DNA of 64,000 nt from Acidobacteria bacterium UBA2161 (lineage in GTDB: Bacteria; Acidobacteriota; Vicinamibacteria; Vicinamibacterales; UBA823): assembly GCA_002328835.1 (NCBI GenBank), contig DCWN01000017.1:70404-134403 (forward strand), read 5' to 3'. Position numbers and translations under genes: made by a program. Under the pieces are notes generated by a model, which ran no database searches, was not told the origin of the DNA, and saw only the letters and a program-made list of their open reading frames with translations. Shown one piece after another: positions 18,701 to 24,597 of this stretch (its first letter is position 1; each line of letters opens with the position of its first letter).

Positions 18701-19030
18701 GTCGGCAACTACTGGAGCGACTACGGCGGGTGGGATCTGGACGGCGACGACCGCGGCGAGGTGCCCTACCGGTCGAACACGCTCGTGGATGCGCTACTCT
18801 ATAAGCACCCGAGTACGAAGTTCCTGTTGACGAGCCCGGCCTTTCAGGTCCTGGCACTGGCCGAACGAGAGTTCCCCATCATCACCGTGCCCAAGGTCGT
18901 GGACCCGTCGCCGCGGATGTCACCGTCAATGACCGAGTGGGCGAAGCTCCTGGCGCAGTACCCGGCCGCGCCCACGCAGTACTACCTGGAAATGGAGAAG
19001 TTGCCGCACCTGCCCGGAGGCCAGCCGTGA
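15725..19030 (+). CDS. NosR-NosD fusion protein
   Basis: One continuous 1101-residue frame joins two proteins that are normally separate. Residues 1-655 are a complete NosR: a signal peptide, a periplasmic FMN-binding domain with the DGISGATVT flavin-threonine motif (152-160), membrane helices (about 382-590) with two CxxxCP motifs (CGWVCP near 481 and CRFLCP near 582), then a two-cluster ferredoxin domain (CTRCWICAKGC near 610 and CLQCWDC near 637). Residues 660-686 form a basic stretch (AKRKQRPVR) and a hydrophobic segment ending ARAG, resembling NosD's own signal peptide kept as an internal membrane helix. Residues 687-1101 are a NosD right-handed beta-helix with parallel repeats. Topology is consistent: the NosR ferredoxin faces the cytoplasm and the extra helix returns NosD to the periplasm. 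NosR supplies electrons to NosZ; NosD works with NosFY in copper-site maturation. Confidence 0.9.
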   Translation: MRRWPAWICGLFVGLGVVMAPSSATAQIPFGEQRYEYALSDVLPAAIVFDRVETYWKGYASEARVEVVGYVFLTDDLVDIPGYSGESMNTLVGMNADGAITGVKIVRHSEPIVLIGLPEATIHEFTDQYPGKQITDRILISREPTPDYVTVDGISGATVTAVAENATILEASRLVGRAEGIVSAAQVRTRRPSDEFQPFSWPQLASRGAIGSITVEPEELGLIGPANAVDVRFAVLDPPSVGRNLVGERFYDIVRGRLDRDGGSALYIGGLGDLSFKGAGFARGGIFDRFVLEQSGDLVVFRDLNYLALPIDDAARAPSFREGGVFFTDDGFDPTQPFTFRLTVPYRVRDERRYATFVADHELPARFVDADLPFWVSRWQASWASATFTALLLASLLAAFTFRQRLLLHRKLLHRSTALLAAVGLGVLLKAQPSTTQILTLFGSASRLEFPSEIFLSEPLIFLLWIVIAGTLVLWGRGFFCGWVCPYGALLEVLISLWEKAAPEALRNRFDKWKPPRYLRYGKIAVFAFILAVSFVSLPLAEAINEVEPFKTFVLDLARPWAFVLYFAVITLVSVPSYRFFCRFLCPLGGALAIPSTKAPLLPLLRYESCTRCWICAKGCEPKAISFETGRINYQECLQCWDCLANGADETLCPELIVAKRKQRPVRVLAASLLLTLLAWPAVARAGTMRVRPGMLADTLQQAQAGDVLLLEPGVHVGALHIKTPITVRGQAGAIIDGGGTGHVIIIDAPGVTVENLTIRHCRISEAFTDSAVWVEQDATGARVIGNTIEACRFGIWVHGTAEAEVAGNRVAGLQQATQNQRGDCVHLWNADGIRVTDNDLSSCRDGVYMELTSEAIIDRNRITDSRYAIHTMWCDQSRYLENYAYENLVGLALMFSKEIEARQNILHNNRTHGILWVQVTYGTATDNVVIGNTKGLFVYNSLYNTIRGNLVARNNLGGHYWGGSEENVMEANAFIENEIQVKFIAGKDQTWVGNYWSDYGGWDLDGDDRGEVPYRSNTLVDALLYKHPSTKFLLTSPAFQVLALAEREFPIITVPKVVDPSPRMSPSMTEWAKLLAQYPAAPTQYYLEMEKLPHLPGGQP

Positions 19031-19917
19031 TCCGCCTCGAAGGCGTCGCCAAGCGATTCGGCGAGGTCGAGGCGCTCGCGGCCCTCGATCTCGAGATTCG
19101 AGCGGGCGAGTGGCTCGGCGTTTTCGGCCGGAACGGATCGGGAAAGACTTCCCTCCTGCGGATCCTGGTCGGCCTGTCGCAACCGTCGAGCGGCCGGATC
19201 CTGTTCGACGGCGAGGCGCCGGACGCCGACGCGTGGCGCCGGGTGCACCGAGCACTCGGCTTCATGCCGGAGCGCGTCTCGTTCTTCGAGCATCTCACGG
19301 GCGAGAAGACACTTCGCTACCTCGCCCGGCTGAAGGGCGTCTCGCAAGACGAGGTTGGGCCGCTGCTGTCTGAGGTGGACCTGGCCGGAGCCGCGCACCG
19401 AAAGCTGGGCGGTTACTCGAAGGGGATGCTCCAACGCCTCAATTTCGCCCAGGCACTCCTGGGGAATCCTCGCTTGTTGGTGGTGGACGAGCCGATCGAG
19501 GGGCTCGACGCGCACGGCGTTCGGGAATTCTTCGAGATCCTGAAGCGCGTCGAGGGCCGGACCGTCGTCATGTCATCCCACCGGGTCGGCATGATGTCGC
19601 GCTACATGAATCGCGTCTGCGTGCTGAATGCTGGGCGCATCGCGGCGCTGGGCACCGAGAGCGACCTCCACCGGACGCTCGACCTGCCGGTCCGGATCAC
19701 CCTGCAGCCGTCGGTCGCGTCGAACGGCCATCTGGCGGCGGAACTCGAACGGCTCGCGATCGGGTCGGTCGCCAGCCGCAATGGAGCCGTCGTCGTCAGC
19801 GTGTCGCAGCGGGACAAGATTCGATTTCTGGCCTGCCTGCAGCCGCTCGAGGGATCGATCGACAGCGTCCGGATCGAGGAACCCTCGCTCGAGGAGGTGC
19901 TGCGTGAGACGCACTGA
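19027..19917 (+). CDS. nosF: ABC transporter ATPase for NosZ copper-site maturation
   Basis: The protein has 296 residues, starting at GTG 19027-19029, which overlaps the NosR-NosD stop in a GTGA. Walker A is GRNGSGKT (34-41), the signature YSKGMLQRL, Walker B LLVVDEP and the switch histidine in SSHR. The C-terminal 80 residues are the extra domain usual in NosF. With NosY and NosD it forms the ABC-type complex thought to supply sulfur for the CuZ centre. The next gene starts 14 bases inside this one. Confidence 0.92.
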   Translation: MIRLEGVAKRFGEVEALAALDLEIRAGEWLGVFGRNGSGKTSLLRILVGLSQPSSGRILFDGEAPDADAWRRVHRALGFMPERVSFFEHLTGEKTLRYLARLKGVSQDEVGPLLSEVDLAGAAHRKLGGYSKGMLQRLNFAQALLGNPRLLVVDEPIEGLDAHGVREFFEILKRVEGRTVVMSSHRVGMMSRYMNRVCVLNAGRIAALGTESDLHRTLDLPVRITLQPSVASNGHLAAELERLAIGSVASRNGAVVVSVSQRDKIRFLACLQPLEGSIDSVRIEEPSLEEVLRETH

Positions 19918-20737
19918 CGCCATCAGGGCGATCGCCTTCGAAGAACTGTCCGACCGACTGCGCAGCCGCTGGATCTGGACCGTCAGCGGCCTCGTCCTGG
20001 TGACCTCGCTGGCGATCGCGTTCCTGGGCACGGCGCCCGTCGGCGTCGTGGGTGCCTCGGGCTCGGGCGCCGTCATGGCCAGCCTCCTCAACCTGGCCGT
20101 CTACCTGGTGCCGCTCCTGGCGCTCGTGATGGGCGCGGGCGTCATCATCGACGAGAAGCGCCGCGGCGTGCTCGACCTGATCCTCGCGTATCCGGTGTCG
20201 TCGAGCGAGTACTTCGCCGGCACGTTCGCCGGTTACGCGGCGGCGCTCTCGATCGCGCTCGTGTCAAGCTTCGTGCCCACGGGCATCGTGCTGTCCGTGA
20301 CGACCGGCGTCGACATTGGGGAATTCTCTCGGCTGCTCCTGCTCGTCCTGGCGCTGGGCACGGTGTTCCTGGCGCTGTCGTTCCTCGTCTCGATTCTCTC
20401 GCGCGATCACGCGCGAGGCATCGCGGTGTCGGTGCTCGTCTGGATTCTCGCGGTCTTCGTCTTCGATCTCGTGCTCGTGGGCGCCCTGATGGTCTATCCC
20501 GGAGAAGTGCCGCCGGCGCTCTTCGGATCGGCGCTCTTGCTCAACCCCACCGACATCTTCCGGCTGCTCGCATTCTCCTGGGTGGGCAGCGCCGCATCGC
20601 CGCTGGGACTGGCGACGGTGGCGCCGCCCATGCCGTCGGCGATCCTCGTTGCCGCGCTCGGTGTCTGGGCCGGTGCGGCCCTCCTCGTTAGCCATCATCT
20701 CTTTCATAAACGTCTAGCCACGGACAGACTCGTATGA
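19904..20737 (+). CDS. nosY: ABC transporter permease for NosZ maturation
   Basis: The protein has 277 residues and about six membrane helices, of the ABC-2 permease type found as NosY. It starts at GTG 19904-19906, with GAGGAGG a few bases upstream, inside the end of nosF. The segment DEKRRGVLDLILAYPVSSSEYF is the characteristic coupling region of this family. It partners with NosF in the inner membrane. Its stop overlaps the next start by 4 bases (ATGA). Confidence 0.92.
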   Translation: MRRTDAIRAIAFEELSDRLRSRWIWTVSGLVLVTSLAIAFLGTAPVGVVGASGSGAVMASLLNLAVYLVPLLALVMGAGVIIDEKRRGVLDLILAYPVSSSEYFAGTFAGYAAALSIALVSSFVPTGIVLSVTTGVDIGEFSRLLLLVLALGTVFLALSFLVSILSRDHARGIAVSVLVWILAVFVFDLVLVGALMVYPGEVPPALFGSALLLNPTDIFRLLAFSWVGSAASPLGLATVAPPMPSAILVAALGVWAGAALLVSHHLFHKRLATDRLV

Positions 20738-21402
20738 CTACACACAAGCCCACGGTTCTTTCGATGTTGTCGTTCGTCGTCGCCCTGTTCGCCACCGTCG
20801 CCACTGCGAGTGCCGACGCCGAACTCACCGGGCGCGTCGTCGTTCCGGCCGGCTCCGGTCCCGCCGTCGTCTTCCTGCAAGGTGTCGTCGGGCAGCCGCG
20901 CTCCGACCACGATACGGTGATCACGCATGCGGCGGACGGGTCGTTCGAGCCCGCCGTCGCGGTAGGGTTCGTCGGCAACCAATTCATCTTCAAGAACGAC
21001 GATGACACGCTGCACACGACGCATCTCTATCTCCACCTGGCGTACCAGCGGGAGATCTCGGGGCGACCACTTCGCAACGGCGCCACGCTCTACAACATCG
21101 CGCTGCCCCTGCAAGACATGGAGGTTCGGCGGCCGATCAAGCAGTACTTCGAGTTCACCGATCAGACCGGCATCATCGATGTCCGCTGCAACCCGCACCC
21201 GGACGAAGCCGCGACGGTGCTGGTATTCGATCATCCCTACGCCGCCGTGTCGGCTGCGAACGGTGCGTTCACGATTCCCGACGTGCCGGCCGGCACGCAC
21301 GAGGTCTGGGTCTGGCACGACGGCGAAGCGTCGCTCTGGCGGAGCGTCGAGGTCGGCGCCTCCGGTGCAACGGAGGTGACCGTCGAGGTTGGCGACCAAT
21401 GA
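20734..21402 (+). CDS. Periplasmic cupredoxin-like protein with carboxypeptidase-regulatory tail
   Basis: The protein has 222 residues with a signal peptide (cleavage near TASA, residue 27). Residues 30-168 follow the plastocyanin-like family seen in methylamine-utilisation-type proteins: a His at 94 (TLHTTHLYLH), then CNPHPDE with Cys152 and His155, the order of type 1 copper ligands. The position where an axial methionine normally follows (CNxHPxM) is glutamate 158 instead. The tail (AVSAANGAFTIPDVPAGTHEVWVW) is a carboxypeptidase-regulatory-like Ig fold. The location between nosY and a SCO-like gene suggests copper handling or electron transfer to NosZ; this is inference. Confidence 0.7.
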   Translation: MTTHKPTVLSMLSFVVALFATVATASADAELTGRVVVPAGSGPAVVFLQGVVGQPRSDHDTVITHAADGSFEPAVAVGFVGNQFIFKNDDDTLHTTHLYLHLAYQREISGRPLRNGATLYNIALPLQDMEVRRPIKQYFEFTDQTGIIDVRCNPHPDEAATVLVFDHPYAAVSAANGAFTIPDVPAGTHEVWVWHDGEASLWRSVEVGASGATEVTVEVGDQ

Positions 21403-21953
21403 AGGCCTTCGTCGCCTTGACGACGGTCGCGGTGCTCGGTACGGCGCTCGAACCGGCCGACCTGCCGCCATTCGCCTTCGAGAACTACGACGGCCGCCCG
21501 ATCACGAGCGCCACACTGGAAGGCAAGACGACGATCGTTGTCCCGACCTACGCCAAGTGCGTCTTCGCCTGCCCGATGGTCACCTTTCTTCTGACGGAAT
21601 TGGACCGGAAGATAGGGTCATCGGACACGGTCCGGTACCTGCACATCTCGATTCAGCCAGGAGAGGACACGGCCGAAGAGATCCTCAGCCACTTCGATGA
21701 CCACGAGATTGACCGGGCCGACCGGCGCTGGCTCTTCGCGAACGGCCCGGCGGATCAGATCGAACAGTTTCTCGACGACACCGGTATCGAGATCACGCGG
21801 ACGCCGGTCGAGGGTGGCGACGTGATCGAGCACACGATCAGGGTCTGGGTCGTCGGGCCCGACGGCCGGACCCGAGCCGAATTCGACACCTACTTCTGGA
21901 ACGACGAGGAGATGCACGATGCGCTTCAGCCGACCCGCACCCCCGCTGGATAG
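21399..21953 (+). CDS. SCO1/SenC-like copper chaperone
   Basis: The protein has 184 residues with a short N-terminal hydrophobic segment and a thioredoxin-like fold. The SCO copper ligands are visible: CVFAC (Cys54, Cys58) and His145 in VIEHTIRVW. SCO proteins deliver copper to CuA centres of cytochrome oxidase and, in some bacteria, of nitrous oxide reductase. Its place in the nos run and the lack of a recognisable nosL in this window make NosZ CuA the likely target. The start overlaps the previous stop by 4 bases. Confidence 0.82.
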   Translation: MKAFVALTTVAVLGTALEPADLPPFAFENYDGRPITSATLEGKTTIVVPTYAKCVFACPMVTFLLTELDRKIGSSDTVRYLHISIQPGEDTAEEILSHFDDHEIDRADRRWLFANGPADQIEQFLDDTGIEITRTPVEGGDVIEHTIRVWVVGPDGRTRAEFDTYFWNDEEMHDALQPTRTPAG

Positions 21954-22977
21954 ACGGGAATTCTTGAAGGCGGCCGGCCTCGGCGGCGCGGCGGCCCTCA
22001 CGGCAGGGCTGCGACCGCTGTCGGCCTCCGGGTTCGACCCGGCCTCGTGCCGGCTGATGGAGTTCGACGTCAGCTACCGTACCCAGATCGCGAGTCTGCC
22101 GCGCGACGCCGAGGACGTGCAGATCTGGATGCCGCTCCCCTCGAGCGACCATGCGCAGCAGATCTCGGGCCTCGAGATCGACAGCCCGCTGCCCTACGAC
22201 GTGACGCACGAAGCACGGTTCGGTGCCCCGATGCTGCACGTCCGGAGCGAGGCGCGTTCGGGCGTGTTCGGACTGGAAGCGCGCTACCACGTGACGCGCC
22301 GACAGGTCGGCATTCGACCCGGAACGTTGGCCGGCAGCGACCGGCAGAAGTACCTGCAGCTCACGAACACCGTCCGGACGACTCCCGAGATCGACATGTT
22401 CACCGCGGAGATCGTCGGCAGCGAGACCGACCCGTACGCCATCGGTCGACGGGTCTTCGACGGCATCCGGGAGATCCTCTTCTACGACAGCAGCATCCCA
22501 GGGTGCGGCACGGGCGACACCGCCTGGATCATGCGGCACCGGCGCGGCAAGTGCGACGACTACCATGCGCTCTTCATGGCGATGATGGTCTCTCGGGGGG
22601 TCCCGGTACGCTGGGAGCAGGGCTTCCCGCTGCCCTATCCCGAAGGCGGCACGGCCGAGGCCGGGCAACTCGAGGGTGACTGCACCGGAGCGCATTGCTG
22701 GGCGAGTTTCTACGCGCCCGAGCACGGGTGGGTCCCGGTCGACGTCTCCGAGGGAGACAAGCTGGAGAGCGGCGGCGAGTTCTACTTCGGCAACCTCTCG
22801 CCGAACCGGTTCCAGGTCTCGGTCGGGCGCTCGGTCGTCCTGAACCCGGCGCAAGGCGGCGACCCGCTCTCGAGCTTCGCCTTCGCCTATGCGGAATCGG
22901 ACGGCATTCCGCTCATCTATGCGCTAAACTACGAGAACATCATCAAGTACGCCGTCACGCGCGTGGAGATGGTCTGA
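21919..22977 (+). CDS. Tat-exported transglutaminase-like protein
   Basis: The protein has 352 residues. The N terminus carries a twin-arginine motif (DRREFLK) followed by a hydrophobic stretch, so it is probably exported folded or lipid-independent through Tat. The transglutaminase/protease-like core shows Cys212 (RRGKCDDYHALF), His259 (GAHCWASFY) and Asp275 (VPVDVSEGD), a complete triad. The start lies 35 bases inside the SCO-like gene, so it belongs to the run. Its substrate is unknown; peptide or protein crosslinking or cleavage during NosZ or cytochrome assembly is only a guess. Confidence 0.78.
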   Translation: MRFSRPAPPLDRREFLKAAGLGGAAALTAGLRPLSASGFDPASCRLMEFDVSYRTQIASLPRDAEDVQIWMPLPSSDHAQQISGLEIDSPLPYDVTHEARFGAPMLHVRSEARSGVFGLEARYHVTRRQVGIRPGTLAGSDRQKYLQLTNTVRTTPEIDMFTAEIVGSETDPYAIGRRVFDGIREILFYDSSIPGCGTGDTAWIMRHRRGKCDDYHALFMAMMVSRGVPVRWEQGFPLPYPEGGTAEAGQLEGDCTGAHCWASFYAPEHGWVPVDVSEGDKLESGGEFYFGNLSPNRFQVSVGRSVVLNPAQGGDPLSSFAFAYAESDGIPLIYALNYENIIKYAVTRVEMV

Positions 22978-22996
22978 GGTCGTGGGCAAGGGGATC

Positions 22997-23530
22997 ATGC
23001 GCGCGAGACGGGCGAGACTGCAACATATGACGCCAAACCTGTTGCTGCTGGCGATGCTCGCCTTTCCTGGCGGCGTCGCCGCGCAGGACGTGGCGGAGGT
23101 GGGTCAGCCGCCGCCGCCGTTCGCCCTGCCCGACGAGCACGGCGAGGTCCACGCGCTCGCAGATCTCATCGGGCAGCCGATCATCCTCTACTTCACCCAC
23201 AACATGTGCCACTACTGTACGCAGGTGATCGCGTTCCTCAAGCGCGCGCACGCCGAGTACGAGGGCACCGATCTGGCCATCGTCACGATCAACGTCTGGG
23301 CCGACGACGGCCGCCTGATCAGCCGCTACAAGGAAGCCTACGGCCTGCCGTTCGACATGCTCGCCGGCAAGGATCCCGATCTGTTGCGGAACTACGAAGT
23401 GAACTACGTGCCGATCATCATCTTCGTCGAGCGGGACGGCACGATCCGCTACCTCTACGAACACTACGTCCTGCAGGAAGATTTCGAGCGCAGTGTCGCC
23501 GAGATCGTCGCCGGCGGCTTGACGCCCTGA
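22997..23530 (+). CDS. Periplasmic thioredoxin-like redoxin (TlpA/AhpC-TSA type)
   Basis: The protein has about 177 residues with a signal peptide whose basic start is MRARRARLQH and cleavage near VAAQ. The thioredoxin fold has the active-site CxxC in FTHNMCHYCTQ and the cis-proline strand NYVPIIIFV. It is likely to reduce cysteines for haem attachment or copper loading in the periplasm. The start is uncertain: ATG 22997 has a basic n-region and a nearby AAGGGG; GTG 22982 and ATG 23027 are alternatives. It lies 19 bases downstream of the transglutaminase gene. Confidence 0.78.
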   Translation: MRARRARLQHMTPNLLLLAMLAFPGGVAAQDVAEVGQPPPPFALPDEHGEVHALADLIGQPIILYFTHNMCHYCTQVIAFLKRAHAEYEGTDLAIVTINVWADDGRLISRYKEAYGLPFDMLAGKDPDLLRNYEVNYVPIIIFVERDGTIRYLYEHYVLQEDFERSVAEIVAGGLTP

Positions 23531-23550
23531 CCGGCGGCGACTAGGCGATC

Positions 23551-24597
23551 ATGGTCGACCCGGGTCTCGCGCTGTTCGTGTTTTGCATCACGGTGCTGGC
23601 GCTCGCCGGCCTGTTCTGGCCACGGGCCGGTATCGTGCCGCGGCTCCTGCGCCTCGCCCGGCTGGACGCACGCGTCCGGATCGAGGACGCGCTCAAGCAC
23701 GTGTACACGTGTCAGCGGACTGGTCGAACCTGCTCACTCGAAAGCCTGGCTGGCCGTCTGGAACTGTCCCGAGCCGACGCCGCCTCACTCCTGTCTCGCC
23801 TGGCCGAACTGGGGTTACTCCACACCGGGGGCGCAGGACCGGCGCTCACCGAGGCAGGGCAACAGTCGGCGCTGCGCATCGTGCGCACGCACCGGATGTG
23901 GGAGCGCTACCTCGCCGACCGGACCGGCGTTCCGGCCGGTGAGTGGCATGACGAGGCGGAGCGGATGGAGCACTCGCTCTCGACCGCCGAGGTCGATGCG
24001 CTCGAGTCGCGGCTCGGTGATCCGCGCTGGGACCCGCACGGCGACCCGATCCCGACGTCCGAGGGCCAGGTGCCCCCCGTGCAGGGGATCGGCCTGGACG
24101 CTGCCGCGCCGGGCCGGACGGTCGAGATCGTGCATCTGGAGGACGAGCCACGCGAGATCTACGACGGCTTGCTCGAACAGGGCCTGGCGCTGGGCACCAG
24201 ACTTGACGTTGTCGAGCGCACGGACCAGGTCGTGCGCGTCCGGGCGGGCAGCCAGGAGTGGCGCCTCGACCCAGTCGCGGCCGGCAACGTCACGATCAGG
24301 GACCTGCCCGTGGGCACGCAACCCGAAGTTGGCGGGTTGACGCTACTCGATGCGCATCCCCAGGAGACAGTCCGGGTCGTCGGTATCTCGCAGGTCTGCC
24401 AGGGCACGCAGCGGCGACGGCTCCTCGACCTCGGTCTGGTGCCGAACACCGAGATCACACCCGAGTTGACGAGCGCGGCTGGCGACCCGGTCGCCTATCG
24501 AATCCGCGGCGCCCTCATCGCCCTCCGGCGTACCCAGGCGGCGTGGATCTGCGTGGCGCGCGCCACCGAGAGCGGCGTCGCCGAGGCGAAGTCATGA
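23551..24597 (+). CDS. Membrane-anchored DtxR-family regulator fused to two FeoA domains
   Basis: The protein has 348 residues. Residues 5-25 form one membrane helix (LALFVFCITVLALAGLFWP). Residues about 45-110 are a winged helix, and residues 110-170 match the DtxR/MntR metal-binding and dimer domain (HRMWERYL, EWHDEAERMEHSLS, DPHGDPIP). Residues about 185-255 and 268-340 are two SH3-like FeoA domains (the second with LLDLGLVPNTEI). The ATG at 23551 gives the helix; it overlaps feoB by 4 bases at its end. Normal DtxR regulators are soluble, so this could be a membrane-tethered iron sensor acting on FeoB directly rather than on DNA. The domain reading is confident; the role is inference. Confidence 0.82.
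   Translation: MVDPGLALFVFCITVLALAGLFWPRAGIVPRLLRLARLDARVRIEDALKHVYTCQRTGRTCSLESLAGRLELSRADAASLLSRLAELGLLHTGGAGPALTEAGQQSALRIVRTHRMWERYLADRTGVPAGEWHDEAERMEHSLSTAEVDALESRLGDPRWDPHGDPIPTSEGQVPPVQGIGLDAAAPGRTVEIVHLEDEPREIYDGLLEQGLALGTRLDVVERTDQVVRVRAGSQEWRLDPVAAGNVTIRDLPVGTQPEVGGLTLLDAHPQETVRVVGISQVCQGTQRRRLLDLGLVPNTEITPELTSAAGDPVAYRIRGALIALRRTQAAWICVARATESGVAEAKS

Noticed and set aside
17690..19030. Separate nosD gene starting at an internal GTG (for example near 17695 or 17724)
   Set aside because: The NosR frame runs through without a stop, and no ribosome site is seen at the internal GTG codons. Internal initiation cannot be excluded, but the fusion is the simpler reading.
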